DNA from: Tranquillimonas rosea
Lineage (GTDB): Bacteria > Pseudomonadota > Alphaproteobacteria > Rhodobacterales > Rhodobacteraceae
Reading direction: 5' to 3'
NCBI RefSeq assembly: GCF_900111315.1
Contig: NZ_FOGU01000003.1
Span: 368,610-432,609 of the forward strand
Length of the DNA stretch: 64,000 nt
A model generated the notes under the pieces. That model worked only from the letters and a program-made list of their open reading frames with translations. It had not been told where the DNA came from and ran no database searches. Below, one piece after another: positions 1 to 8,706 of the stretch; position 1 is the first letter of the stretch, and each line of letters starts with the position of its first letter. Both the position numbers and the translations under genes were made by a program.

Positions 1-463
1 CCGAGATGTTGAAGTCGCACTCGGCCAGGACCTCGTGGATGCGCTCCCATTCGAGCGTCTTGATCGAGGTGGGCCGCACCGCGACCGAGACGTCCGGGTC
101 GCCCTCCCCCCGCGAGAAGGCGGATTCGATGTCGTCGGTGTTGGACGGCTTGGCGAGGTAGTGGCAGGCGCCCAGCTTGATCGCCTCGACCGCCGTGGCG
201 ATGCTGGCATACCCGGTCAACACGACGATCTTCATGTCGGGGTCCTGGTCGGACAGCGCCTTGACGCATTCCAGCCCCGAGCCGTCGCTAAGCTTGAGGT
301 CAACCACGGCGAAATCCGGCGTCTCGCTGCGGATCGCCGTATGTGCCCCCGCAAGGTCGGGCGCCTGGGTCACCAGGTAGCCGCGCCGCTCGAACGACCG
401 GCCGAGGGTGCGCGACAGGGCCGCGTCATCCTCGACGATGAGAAGCGTGGGTCTGACCTCCAA
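1..463 (-). CDS. regA: RegA/PrrA/ActR-type redox response regulator (3' end cut by window)
   Basis: About 154 residues of a two-component response regulator run off the left edge. The receiver domain shows the acidic pair D12/D13, the phospho-acceptor Asp at about residue 55 (VVDLKLSDGSG) and the conserved Lys in YLAKPSN. The visible C-terminus is entering the Fis-type helix-turn-helix of RegA (IHEVLAECDFNIS). RegA homologues are about 180 residues, so roughly 30 are missing. I chose the TTG start at 463 because GGAG lies 7 bases upstream and the protein then begins at the usual position before LLIVEDD; there is no ATG. The start lies inside the end of regB (38-base overlap), so the two are translationally coupled. 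Known role of the family: redox control of respiration, photosynthesis, and carbon and nitrogen fixation genes. Confidence 0.9.
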   Translation of the reverse strand, partial: MEVRPTLLIVEDDAALSRTLGRSFERRGYLVTQAPDLAGAHTAIRSETPDFAVVDLKLSDGSGLECVKALSDQDPDMKIVVLTGYASIATAVEAIKLGACHYLAKPSNTDDIESAFSRGEGDPDVSVAVRPTSIKTLEWERIHEVLAECDFNIS

Positions 464-1748
464 TGGCGTTCTCCGGGCTGAGGCGATCGATGGGCAGTGT
501 CAGAATGACTGACGCGCCACCTTCCTCACGGTTCCGCGCGACGACGTTTCCGCCGAGCTTTCGCATGACATTGACGACGAGATACAACCCCAGCCCGCCG
601 CCCGGCCGGCCCTTGGTCGAGGCATAGGGGCGGCCGAAGCTCTCGAGCATGTCGGCGTCGAAGCCGGGGCCCCGGTCCTCGACCGTCAGGACGAGGGCGT
701 CGTCCTCGCGTTCGGCCGTCACGCGGATCATGTCGGGCGTGGCCTCGAAGGCGTTGTCGAAGAGACTGGCAATGACCTGGCGCAGGGCGGGATCGTAGAG
801 GATCTGCTGGTCCGGGTGGAAACGGTCCTGAAATTCGATCCGCCCGGTCGGACGGGTCGCGCGCCATTCCGCTACCGTCTCGCCGAGGAAGGTGGTGACG
901 CTGGTGCGGCTGACCGTCTCGCCGCGCATCTCGCCCGACGAGACGAGGATGCCCGACACGATGTCCTTGCAGCGATCCAGCTGGACCTGCATCTCGCGCA
1001 TGTCTTCGGCCAGGTCGGGGTCGTCGGCGAAGTGCGGCGTGCGCTGCCAGTCCCCGAGGATCACCGACAGGACCGCCAGCGGTGTGCCCAGTTCGTGCGC
1101 AGCCCCCGAGGCGAGAAGGCCGAGGCGCACGATGTGCTCTTCCTCCACCGCCTGCCGGCTGAGGTCGGATAGGCGCCGGTCCCGGGCCCTGAGGTTCCGA
1201 CCGATCCGGCCGATGAAATAGACCAGCAGGCCGGCGGTCAGGAGAAAGCAGATCAGGCTGCCGATGACATGCAGCCGCGGCAGATTGCCGTCCGGCGCCA
1301 GGCGCAGGTCCCGCGACAGCGGATCGAACATCAGCGCCGCAAAGGACAGCACCGTCAGCGCGACCAGCGCCCAGGCCGCGCGCGGAGTCAGGAGAACGGC
1401 GCCGAGGATGATCTGCAGCAGGTAGAGCATCACGAACGGGTTCGCCGCGCCGCCGCTGAAATGCAGCTGTGCCGACAGCGCCGCCACGTCGAGCAGGATC
1501 TGCGCCAGGATTTCGCCGTTCAGCACGTCAGGCTTGCGGCGGTGACGCCAGAGCGTGCCGATGTTCAGCACCAGCAGCAGCGCGACGACACTCGCCATCG
1601 GGCCCACGGGCAGCGGGATGCCAAGGGCATAATGCGCGGTCAGGATCGTCGCGATCTGTCCCGCCGCCGCGATCCAGCGAAGCTGGGTCAGCAGGATGAG
1701 GTTCTGGCGATTGGCCGCGGCCTCGGCCGGCGCGATCTGGTCGGACAC
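426..1748 (-). CDS. regB: RegB/PrrB/ActS-type redox-sensing histidine kinase
   Basis: Membrane sensor kinase of about 440 residues. Six hydrophobic segments precede the kinase core. The ubiquinone-site heptapeptide GGxxNPF is present as GGAANPF at residues 99-105. The phospho-acceptor is His219 in HELGTPLA. The redox-active cysteine of the family is present as Cys260 in LDRCKDI, close to Cys265 of Rhodobacter capsulatus RegB. The C-terminal ATPase domain shows N, G1 and G2 boxes (DNAFEAT, EDRGPGFD, GGGLGLYL). A GTG start at 1748 is preferred: AGGGG precedes it, it lies 8 bases after the SURF1 stop, and the upstream extension overlaps SURF1 and looks non-family. It overlaps regA by 38 bases. 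It probably senses quinone-pool redox state and phosphorylates RegA. Confidence 0.92.
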   Translation of the reverse strand: MSDQIAPAEAAANRQNLILLTQLRWIAAAGQIATILTAHYALGIPLPVGPMASVVALLLVLNIGTLWRHRRKPDVLNGEILAQILLDVAALSAQLHFSGGAANPFVMLYLLQIILGAVLLTPRAAWALVALTVLSFAALMFDPLSRDLRLAPDGNLPRLHVIGSLICFLLTAGLLVYFIGRIGRNLRARDRRLSDLSRQAVEEEHIVRLGLLASGAAHELGTPLAVLSVILGDWQRTPHFADDPDLAEDMREMQVQLDRCKDIVSGILVSSGEMRGETVSRTSVTTFLGETVAEWRATRPTGRIEFQDRFHPDQQILYDPALRQVIASLFDNAFEATPDMIRVTAEREDDALVLTVEDRGPGFDADMLESFGRPYASTKGRPGGGLGLYLVVNVMRKLGGNVVARNREEGGASVILTLPIDRLSPENAIGGQTHASHRRG

Positions 1749-1756
1749 CGGCGCCC

Positions 1757-2491
1757 CTAGCTCTCTTGCGGTCCGTCGCGCGCGGGTGCGGTGCCGGCGC
1801 GCAGGACGAGCACGGTCGCACCGGCGCACATGGCGGCGAGCGTGAACCAGGTCAGGGCGTAGACCAGGTGGGTGTTGCGGAACCGCACGACGGTCAGCCC
1901 GCCCACGGGCGGCGTCCCGCCGTTATGTCCGGCCTCGGCGTCCACGAAATACGGCGCGGCGCCGGTCAGCCCCATGCTGCGGGCGATGGCGTCGACATCG
2001 CGCGAATACCAGCGCCCCGCGCCGGGATCGTTGGCCCTGAGGAAGCCGCCGTCGGGCTCGGTCATCCGAAGCAGGCCGACGATCCGGTGCGGACCCGTGC
2101 CGGTTGACCGGCTCGCCGTGCGCCCCTCTCGCGGGACGAAGCCACGGTTGACCAGCATCGTCAGGCCGTCCTCGGTGACGAACGGCGACAGCACCCAGTA
2201 CCCTGCCCCGCGTTCGGTGACCGCCTGGACCAGCGCCTCGTCCGCCAGGAACCGCCCCTCGGCCTCGACCCGGAGGTACTCGGCGCCCTCCCGCGACAGG
2301 CCGGGCCAGTCCTCGGGCCCCGGCGGGGCGACCGGCGAGGCAGAGACGCGGCTTTCGACGCGGTCGATCAGGTCGAGCTTCCAGGCGCGGCGCTCGATCT
2401 GCCACCATCCGAGCGCCAGGAACGCGGCGGCGAGCGCGATCGTCAGCGCCGCCAGCGCAAGGGTCCGGACCGGACCGGGCCGGTCCGTCAC
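1757..2491 (-). CDS. SURF1-family cytochrome oxidase assembly protein
   Basis: About 244 residues with the SURF1 plan: an N-terminal membrane helix ending in LGWWQIERRAWK, a periplasmic domain with GYWVLSPFVTEDG and VNRGFVP, and a C-terminal membrane helix preceded by RNTHLVYALTWF. SURF1 proteins help insert heme into subunit I of heme-copper oxidases; here the partner is the CyoB subunit encoded just upstream. The GTG start at 2491 overlaps the cyoD stop (GTGA), giving tight coupling. A longer reading frame runs back into cyoD, but that part is the overlapping gene in another frame. Confidence 0.88.
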   Translation of the reverse strand: MTDRPGPVRTLALAALTIALAAAFLALGWWQIERRAWKLDLIDRVESRVSASPVAPPGPEDWPGLSREGAEYLRVEAEGRFLADEALVQAVTERGAGYWVLSPFVTEDGLTMLVNRGFVPREGRTASRSTGTGPHRIVGLLRMTEPDGGFLRANDPGAGRWYSRDVDAIARSMGLTGAAPYFVDAEAGHNGGTPPVGGLTVVRFRNTHLVYALTWFTLAAMCAGATVLVLRAGTAPARDGPQES

Positions 2492-2883
2492 GAACCGTCC
2501 ATCTCGTGCACCGGCATCATGTTGGTGTTCATGTGGTACATCACCCAGAGCGTGCCGCTGACCGCGATCACCAGCACGATGACGGTGAAGATCAGTGCCA
2601 TGAACGTCCATCCCCCTTCCGAGCGCGGGTCCATGTGGAGGAAAAAGATCATGTGGACCAGGATCTGCACCGCGGCGAAGCCGACCACGATGAAGGCCGT
2701 CGCCTGTGCGCTGTCCAGGGGCCGCTCCATCACCAGCCAGAACGGGACGGCGGTGAGAATCGCAGCCAGCACGAAGCCGGTCAGGTAGCCGCGGAGCGAG
2801 CCGTGGGCCGCCCCGTCGTGATCCCCCTCGCCCTCGTGCGCGGTGGTCGCGTGATCGTGCTTGTCGTTGTGGGCGGACGTCAT
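2488..2883 (-). CDS. cyoD: Cytochrome bo3 ubiquinol oxidase subunit IV
   Basis: A 131-residue protein with a His/Asp-rich N-terminus (HNDKHDHATTAHEGEGDHD) followed by three membrane helices (YLTGFVLAAILTAVPFWLV, AFIVVGFAAVQILVHMIFFLHM, FMALIFTVIVLVIAVSGTLWVMY), as in CyoD. It stabilises the oxidase complex in the inner membrane. The ATG overlaps the cyoC stop (ATGA) and the stop overlaps the SURF1 start. The N-terminal tail before the first helix is longer and more histidine-rich than in E. coli CyoD. Confidence 0.93.
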   Translation of the reverse strand: MTSAHNDKHDHATTAHEGEGDHDGAAHGSLRGYLTGFVLAAILTAVPFWLVMERPLDSAQATAFIVVGFAAVQILVHMIFFLHMDPRSEGGWTFMALIFTVIVLVIAVSGTLWVMYHMNTNMMPVHEMDGS

Positions 2884-3500
2884 TGCAGCATTCCCAGGAG
2901 GTAGACGAAGGTGAACACGCCGATCCAGATCACGTCGAGGAAGTGCCAGAACATCGACAGGCACATCAGCCGGCGCCGGTTCGCCCCGATCAGGCCGCGC
3001 TGGGTCACCTGCACCATCAGGGTGACCAGCCAGATCACCCCGAAGAAGACGTGCAGCCCGTGCGTGCCCACGAGGAGGAAGAAGGCCGACAGGAAGCCGC
3101 TGCGCTGCGGGCCCGCGCCGATATGAATCAAGTGCAGGAACTCGTAGAGCTCGATGCCGAGGAAACCGATCCCGAACGCCCCGGTCACGGCGAGCCAGAT
3201 CAGCGTGCTGCGCAGCCGGTCCTGCATCATCGACAGCATCGCGAACCCGAACGTGATCGAGGACACCAGCAGGAACGTCGTGTTGATCGCGACGAGCTCG
3301 AGCTCGAACAGATCGGAGGGCGCCGGTCCGGCGGCGTAGTTCCCGCCGAGGACGCCGTAGGTGGCGAACAGGATCGCGAAGATGAGACAGTCGCTCATCA
3401 GGTAGACCCAGAAGCCCAGCATCGTCGAGCCGCCCTCTGGCGGGTGCGGCTCTTCCTCCAGGTGGAACGAGGTCCGGGGAATGTCGGGCATAGCGGACAT
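2880..3500 (-). CDS. cyoC: Cytochrome bo3 ubiquinol oxidase subunit III
   Basis: A 206-residue integral membrane protein with five helices, typical of CyoC: ML-GFWVYLMSDCLIFA, LELVAINTTFLLVSS, GTHGLHVFFGVIWL and FWHFLDVIWIGVFTFVYLLG. The HFLDVIW motif near the C-terminus is diagnostic of oxidase subunit III. It sits between cyoB (TGATG overlap at 3500) and cyoD (ATGA overlap at 2880), so the subunits should be made in step. It belongs to the quinol oxidase, not an aa3 cytochrome c oxidase, because the neighbouring subunit II lacks CuA. Confidence 0.95.
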   Translation of the reverse strand: MSAMPDIPRTSFHLEEEPHPPEGGSTMLGFWVYLMSDCLIFAILFATYGVLGGNYAAGPAPSDLFELELVAINTTFLLVSSITFGFAMLSMMQDRLRSTLIWLAVTGAFGIGFLGIELYEFLHLIHIGAGPQRSGFLSAFFLLVGTHGLHVFFGVIWLVTLMVQVTQRGLIGANRRRLMCLSMFWHFLDVIWIGVFTFVYLLGMLQ

Positions 3501-5503
3501 CAGACGGCCCCCGAGAGACGTTCGGTGCGGGACTGCTCGACCTGGGCCACCTCTTCGGCCGGGATGTTGCAGTCCCGGTCATAATCGAAGGTGTGGTAGA
3601 TCGCGTAGCCGATGATCGCCAGGAAGGCGAGGATCGCCAGCCACCAGACATACCAGATCAGCGCCATCGCCAGCACCACGCTGATACCGGACAGGATGAC
3701 GCCGGCCGAGGTGTTGGCGGGCATGTGGATCGGCTTGAAGCCCTCGGTCGGCCGGGCGTAATTCCGCGCCTTCATGTCGGCCCAGGCATCGGTGGCGTGG
3801 ACGACCGGCGTGAAGGCGAAGTTGTACTCGGGCGGCGGCGACGAGGTCGCCCATTCCAGCGTCCGCCCGTCCCATGGATCGCCGGTCTCGTCCGAAAGTG
3901 CCTTTCGCCGCCAGATCGAGACCGCGAACTGCACCAGCATCGCGGCGATCCCCAGCGCGATCAGCAGCGCGCCGATGCCGGCGATGCCGAACCAGATCTG
4001 CAGCGAGGGATCGTCGAACACCCGCATCCGCCGGGTCACCCCCATCAGGCCGAGGATGTAGAGCGGCATGAACGCGGTCCAGAAGCCGACCACCCAGAAC
4101 CAGAACGACACCTTCCCCCAGAAGCGGTCAAGCGTGAACCCGAACGCCTTGGGCCACCAGTAATTGACCGCCGCGAAGGTGCCGAACAGCACGCCGCCGA
4201 TGATCACGTTGTGGAAATGCGCGACCAGGAACAGCGAATTGTGCAGCAGGAAGTCCGCCGGCGGCACGGCCAGCAGCACGCCCGTCATACCGCCGACCGT
4301 GAAGGTCAGCATGAAGGCGATGGTCCACATCATCGGCAGCTCGAACCGGATGCGCCCGCGATACATGGTGAAAAGCCAGTTGAAGATCTTGGCCCCCGTC
4401 GGGATCGAGATGATCATCGTCGTGATCCCGAAGAAGGCGTTGACGCTGGCGCCGTTGCCCATGGTGAAGAAGTGGTGCAGCCACACCACGTAGGCCAGCA
4501 CGGTGATGACCACGGTGGCGTAGACCATCGAGGTATAGCCGAAGAGACGCTTGCCCGAGAAGGTCGAGGTCACCTCGGAGAACACGCCGAACAGCGGCAG
4601 GATCAGGATGTAGACCTCGGGGTGGCCCCAGATCCAGATCAGGTTCACGTACATCATGGCGTTGCCGCCCATGTCCGTGGTGAAGAAGTTGGTGCCGACG
4701 TAGCGGTCGAGCGACAGCATCACGAGCACCGCGGTCAGCACCGGGAACGACGCCACGATCAGGATGTTCGTGCAGAGGCTGGTCCACGAGAAGATCGGCA
4801 TCTTCATCATGTTCATCCCCGGCGCGCGCATCTTTAGGATCGTGCACACTAGGTTGATCCCCGACAGAGTCGTCCCGACACCCGCCACCTGCAGCGCCCA
4901 GATGTAATAGTCGACGCCGACATAGGGTGCGCTGTCGATGCCCGACAGCGGCGGGAAGGCCAGCCAGCCGGTCTGCGCGAACTCGCCCAGAAAGAGCGAC
5001 GCCATCACGATCACCGCGCCGCCGGCGGTCATCCAGAAGGAGAAGTTGTTCAGGAACGGAAAGGCCACGTCCCGCGTGCCGATCTGCAACGGCACGACAT
5101 AGTTCATCAGCCCCGTGATAATCGGCATCGCCACGAAGAAGATCATGATGACGCCGTGGGCGGTGAAGACCTGGTCGTAGTGGTGCGCGTTGAGGTATCC
5201 GTCCGAGCCCCCGAACGCCATCACCTGCTGCAGTCGCATCATGATCGCGTCGGAGAACCCGCGCAGCAGCATCACGAAGCCCAGGATCATGTACATGATC
5301 CCGATCTTCTTGTGGTCGACGGTGGTGATCCACTCGTTCCACAGATAGCCCCAGAGCCGGTAGCGCTGGATCAGGTAGACGACCGCAAGCGCCCCCAGCA
5401 CGACGACGCCGAAGGTCGCCTGGACGATCGGGTCGTAGGGGATCGCGTCGAGCGTCAGCCGGCCGAAGATCGGGCTCACGGGGAGAGGTGCGGTCTGTTC
5501 CAT
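3500..5503 (-). CDS. cyoB: Cytochrome bo3 ubiquinol oxidase subunit I
   Basis: About 667 residues, co-linear with E. coli CyoB. From the ATG at 5503, the quinol-site residues are Arg81, Asp85, His108 and Gln111 (E. coli Arg71, Asp75, His98, Gln101). A low-spin heme ligand is His116 in FTAHG. The CuB/cross-linked His-Tyr stretch is [12 protein letters not shown] and the CuB histidines are WLHHFFTMG. It catalyses ubiquinol oxidation with O2 reduction and proton pumping. An in-frame GTG at 5518 would add five residues and overlap cyoA; ATG 5503, 4 bases after the cyoA stop, is preferred, but neither start has a clear ribosome site. Confidence 0.95.
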   Translation of the reverse strand: MEQTAPLPVSPIFGRLTLDAIPYDPIVQATFGVVVLGALAVVYLIQRYRLWGYLWNEWITTVDHKKIGIMYMILGFVMLLRGFSDAIMMRLQQVMAFGGSDGYLNAHHYDQVFTAHGVIMIFFVAMPIITGLMNYVVPLQIGTRDVAFPFLNNFSFWMTAGGAVIVMASLFLGEFAQTGWLAFPPLSGIDSAPYVGVDYYIWALQVAGVGTTLSGINLVCTILKMRAPGMNMMKMPIFSWTSLCTNILIVASFPVLTAVLVMLSLDRYVGTNFFTTDMGGNAMMYVNLIWIWGHPEVYILILPLFGVFSEVTSTFSGKRLFGYTSMVYATVVITVLAYVVWLHHFFTMGNGASVNAFFGITTMIISIPTGAKIFNWLFTMYRGRIRFELPMMWTIAFMLTFTVGGMTGVLLAVPPADFLLHNSLFLVAHFHNVIIGGVLFGTFAAVNYWWPKAFGFTLDRFWGKVSFWFWVVGFWTAFMPLYILGLMGVTRRMRVFDDPSLQIWFGIAGIGALLIALGIAAMLVQFAVSIWRRKALSDETGDPWDGRTLEWATSSPPPEYNFAFTPVVHATDAWADMKARNYARPTEGFKPIHMPANTSAGVILSGISVVLAMALIWYVWWLAILAFLAIIGYAIYHTFDYDRDCNIPAEEVAQVEQSRTERLSGAV

Positions 5504-5507
5504 TGCG

Positions 5508-6668
5508 TCACGATTCACTGTCCGGATCGGCGCGGCCCAACGGGGCGGGCGATCCGAAGATGGGGATTTCTGTGTTCACGAGGTCGTTGCCCGAGAGCGT
5601 GGCGAAGCGGTCGCGGACCGGCTGCCCCTCGCGTTCGACGAGACCGCCCATCGCGTCCTCCGGCGTGCACAGGGCGGCGACATAGCGCGGCTCGGGCCCG
5701 AACACCGCGGCGGTGCCGGTCGCAGCCGTCTCGGGCACCGTGGCGATCAGCCCGGCCAGCCCCAGCCCGCCCAGGGCGTCGATCGCCATCATCTCGCTCA
5801 TGCACATGCGGTCGGGCTCGACGCAGAGATTGACGACCAGATCGAACAGGTTCTCGGCCACGCCGTCATAGGGGACGACGTCATGGTCGACGCTGGGCTC
5901 GGCGAGCGCAAGGTAGGCGTCGCGGCCCAGGCGATCCCCCGTGTCCCGGATGCCGGACACCCACTCGTCGAACCCGTCATCGTCGGTGGCGATCACGTCG
6001 AAGCGCATCTGCGAGAAGCCCTCGCCGCTGTAATGGGCCGACCGGCCCTCGTACCTGCCCTCGGCGTTCAGCACGCCATGCAACGTCGTCTCCATCCCGG
6101 CCATCGTGTAGATCATTCCGGCCATGGTCGGTACGGAGAAGGTGTTCATCACCTTTTCCGAGGTCAGGGAGAACTTGACGGGGCGGTCCACCGGCAGGGC
6201 CAGCTCGTTCACCATGGCCACGTCGTATTGCGGGTAGATGAACAGCCACTTCCAGTCGAGCGAGACGACCTGCACCTCCAGCGGCTCCACGTCCTCGGAC
6301 AGTTCCGTGTCCGCATCGACGCGCCCGAGTGGCCGGTAAGGGTCGAGGTGGTGGGTGCCGACATACGTCACCGCCCCCAGCACGATGATGATCAGCAGCG
6401 GCACAGCCCACACCACCAGCTCGATCCGGGCGGAATGGTCCCAGTCGGGGGCGTAGTCGGCGTCGCGGTTGGAAGCGCGGTAGCGGTAGGCGAACAACAC
6501 CGTCAGCACCATCACCGGCACGATCACGACAAGCATCAGCAGCGTCGCGAAGATCAGCAGGTTGCTCTGCTGCGCGGCGACGTCACCCGCCGGGTTCAGC
6601 AATACGAGATCGCAGCCCCCGAGCGGCAGAACCGCGAGACCGGCGAGAATCAGGCGTCGAAGAGGCAT
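5508..6668 (-). CDS. cyoA: Cytochrome bo3 ubiquinol oxidase subunit II (lipoprotein)
   Basis: A 386-residue precursor. The signal peptide ends in a lipobox, LGGC, with Cys19 as the lipid anchor; two membrane helices follow ([35 protein letters not shown]) and then the cupredoxin domain ([31 protein letters not shown]). The CuA ligands of cytochrome c oxidases are absent, which marks a quinol oxidase. After the cupredoxin core is a long C-terminal extension with several cysteines ([25 protein letters not shown]), making it about 70 residues longer than E. coli CyoA. It is the first gene of the cyoABCD-SURF1-regBA operon. Confidence 0.94.
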   Translation of the reverse strand: MPLRRLILAGLAVLPLGGCDLVLLNPAGDVAAQQSNLLIFATLLMLVVIVPVMVLTVLFAYRYRASNRDADYAPDWDHSARIELVVWAVPLLIIIVLGAVTYVGTHHLDPYRPLGRVDADTELSEDVEPLEVQVVSLDWKWLFIYPQYDVAMVNELALPVDRPVKFSLTSEKVMNTFSVPTMAGMIYTMAGMETTLHGVLNAEGRYEGRSAHYSGEGFSQMRFDVIATDDDGFDEWVSGIRDTGDRLGRDAYLALAEPSVDHDVVPYDGVAENLFDLVVNLCVEPDRMCMSEMMAIDALGGLGLAGLIATVPETAATGTAAVFGPEPRYVAALCTPEDAMGGLVEREGQPVRDRFATLSGNDLVNTEIPIFGSPAPLGRADPDSES

Positions 6669-6728
6669 GTCGGTTGCGGCTCCGTGCGGGATTGGGCGAA
6701 CGGTTAGCAACGCCCCGCGACGGCCGCG

Positions 6729-6747
6729 ATTGGACAATCTGTCCAAT
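6729..6747. promoter_or_regulatory. Perfect 8-bp inverted repeat, candidate operator
   Basis: ATTGGACA-ATC-TGTCCAAT lies in the 162-base region between the divergent cyoA (start 6668) and MFS transporter (start 6831) genes. The arms match perfectly with a 3-base spacer. It looks like a dimeric-repressor or activator site able to control both directions. I cannot assign the regulator: it is not an FNR box (TTGAT-N4-ATCAA) or a Zur box. Confidence 0.5.
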
Positions 6748-6830
6748 GCACGCGGCCGGCCGGGACCGGCATAGGAGAGTGCGAGACGGGGCATGTCCTC
6801 GCGACAGATCCGACGAACGAGGCGAGACCA

Positions 6831-8162
6831 GTGGTGGATCCCAACGAAACCGCACACGACGACGCGACGCTTCACCTCGATGCCGACCACGAGGGCGAGG
6901 TGAGCCCCGCCGACGTCGCCGTTGGCGTGGTGATCGGGCGGACCTCCGAGTTCTTCGACTTCTTCGTGTTCGCGGTCGCCTCAGTGCTGGTGTTCCCGGC
7001 CCGCGTTTTTCCCTACGCGGACCCCGCCGTCGGGACGATGTTCTGCTTCGCGATCTTCGCGCTGGCCTTCGTGGCGCGGCCCTTCGGGACGGTCCTGTTC
7101 AACCATGTGGACCGCCGCCACGGAAAGAACGCTCGCCTGACCACCGCCCTCTTCATGCTGGGCACGGCGACCGTGTTGCTCGGTTTCCTCCCCAAGTACG
7201 AGACGATCGGCCACTGGTCCGCCGCGATCCTGATCGGGCTGCGGCTGCTGCAGGGGCTCGCCATCGGCGGCAGCTGGGACGGGCTGGCCTCGCTTCTGGC
7301 CCTCGACGCGCCGGACAACCGCAAGAGCTATTACACGATGGTGCCGCAGATCGGCGCGGCGACGGGCTTTCTCGTGGCCACCGGGCTGTTCGCGTATTTC
7401 CTGGCCGTGCTTTCGCCCGAGGATTTCTACGACTGGGGCTGGCGCTATCCGTTCTTCGTCGCCTTCGCGATCAACGTCGTGGCGCTCTTCGCGCGGCTGC
7501 GCCTCGTGGTGACGCCCGAATACGCCCGGCTCTTCCGCGCCCGCGAGCTTCAGCCCGAGCCGATCCTGCAGACCGTCCGCGCCGAGGCTCCGACCATCGT
7601 GCTCGGCACCTTCATCCCGCTCTCGACCTTCGCGCTGTTCCACATGATGACGGTGTTCCCGCTGTCGTGGATCTTCCTCTACACCGACGAAGAGCCCTGG
7701 CGGTTCCTGACCATCGCCTCCGTCGCCTCGGCCTTCTTCCTCGCCGGGATCGTGGCCTCCGGCTGGCTCACCGACCGGTTCGGTCGCATGAACCTGCTCA
7801 AGATCTGCGCGCTTCTGACGGGCGCCTTCAGCGGCTTCGCGCCGCAATTCCTCGACGGCGGGCTCCTTGGCGAGATCTTCTTCACCTTCAGCGGCTTCGC
7901 CCTGCTGGGCGTCTGCTTCGGCCAGTCCTCGGGCGTGGTGGCGGACCGCTTCTCGAAGCACTTCCGCTATACCGGGTCGGCGATCACGTCCGACATGGCG
8001 TGGCTCTTCGGCGCGGGCTTCGCCCCCCTCGCCGCCCTGCTCTTGTCCTCGTATTTCGGGCTGATCGCCGCCGGCGCCTACCTTCTGTCCGGCGCCATCT
8101 GCACCCTGATCGCCCTCAGCGTCGCGAAACGCTACCGCCGGACACCGGACGAGACGGCATAG
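6831..8162 (+). CDS. MFS transporter, metabolite:H+ symporter (MHS) type
   Basis: A 443-residue protein with 12 predicted membrane helices and an acidic, His-rich N-terminal tail. The first helix region (VIGRTSEFFDFFVFAVAS) and DRRHGKNARLTTALFMLG resemble the loop 2-3 signature of MHS-type major facilitators. The motif is repeated in the second half as TDRFGRMNLLKICAL. Substrate unknown; family members carry organic acids or osmolytes. The GTG start at 6831 fits the tail length seen in relatives. It diverges from the cyo operon and shares the palindrome at 6729-6747, so a link to respiratory conditions is possible but not shown. Confidence 0.8.
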   Translation: MVDPNETAHDDATLHLDADHEGEVSPADVAVGVVIGRTSEFFDFFVFAVASVLVFPARVFPYADPAVGTMFCFAIFALAFVARPFGTVLFNHVDRRHGKNARLTTALFMLGTATVLLGFLPKYETIGHWSAAILIGLRLLQGLAIGGSWDGLASLLALDAPDNRKSYYTMVPQIGAATGFLVATGLFAYFLAVLSPEDFYDWGWRYPFFVAFAINVVALFARLRLVVTPEYARLFRARELQPEPILQTVRAEAPTIVLGTFIPLSTFALFHMMTVFPLSWIFLYTDEEPWRFLTIASVASAFFLAGIVASGWLTDRFGRMNLLKICALLTGAFSGFAPQFLDGGLLGEIFFTFSGFALLGVCFGQSSGVVADRFSKHFRYTGSAITSDMAWLFGAGFAPLAALLLSSYFGLIAAGAYLLSGAICTLIALSVAKRYRRTPDETA

Positions 8163-8537
8163 GCCCGGTCGCTCGGCCGGGGGCGCGCTTTACTGCGATC
8201 AAGGCGCGGCCTCGTCCTGCCGGGCACATCCGCCGCGTCGCCCCGACGTGCCCGCGGGAGCGCAGATGCGGCTTTTTCGGATCGTGTCTCGGCGCCGCGG
8301 AGAATTCTTTCTCTCCCCCGAAACGCCTCTCAATTCCGACCACACCCTTCCGGAATTGTAGTCAGACTCAGTGCCTTACCCGACAATGATCTTCTTGGCG
8401 AAATACCTGGAAGAGTTGACGCCATATATTCCGAGTATTTCGTGGCAAAGCCCCTTGCGAGACCCCATATGTTCTCAGTGCAACCCATGACCACAGAGGT
8501 GGGTCTGCAATATTCATTTAATTCAAAGGATGAGACC
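8163..8537. other. Intergenic stretch, no gene recognised
   Basis: 375 bases between the MFS gene and a short gene at 8538. No open frame with family resemblance is visible on either strand. The second half (about 8330-8520) is less GC-rich than the surroundings and probably carries the promoter of the 8538 gene, but I see no clear -35/-10 pair. Confidence 0.5.
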
Positions 8538-8672
8538 ATGTCTTTCAAAGACCTAATGAACAAGGCCGCCCAAGTCGTGAAAAACAAGCCTGAGGGCAGC
8601 AAGGACTCGACGCAGGCATCGACGCCCCCGTCGCCGAAATCTCCACCGGTTTCCAAAAAGACCGGCCCCTGA
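8538..8672 (+). CDS. Small hypothetical protein (44 aa)
   Basis: The reading frame starts at ATG 8538, with AAGGA 7 bases upstream, and gives MSFKDLMNKAAQVVK followed by a Lys/Ser/Pro-rich tail ending KKTGP. The first 15 residues could form an amphipathic helix; the rest looks disordered. A longer in-frame start at 8442 exists but lacks a good ribosome site. It precedes the 8707 gene by 34 bases on the same strand and may be cotranscribed. Function unknown. Confidence 0.5.
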   Translation: MSFKDLMNKAAQVVKNKPEGSKDSTQASTPPSPKSPPVSKKTGP

Positions 8673-8706
8673 AATATGTCCGGGCCGGTCCGACAGGGGC
8701 ATCCCA

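Noticed and set aside
1..463. regA as a truncated pseudogene
   Set aside because: The frame is intact to the window edge and the missing part is exactly the DNA-binding helix expected further left.
3593..4837. Long open frame antisense to cyoB (414 codons)
   Set aside because: It is a mirror of the highly biased codon use of cyoB. The translation is low-complexity (many His, Arg, Asp and Gln), with no family resemblance.
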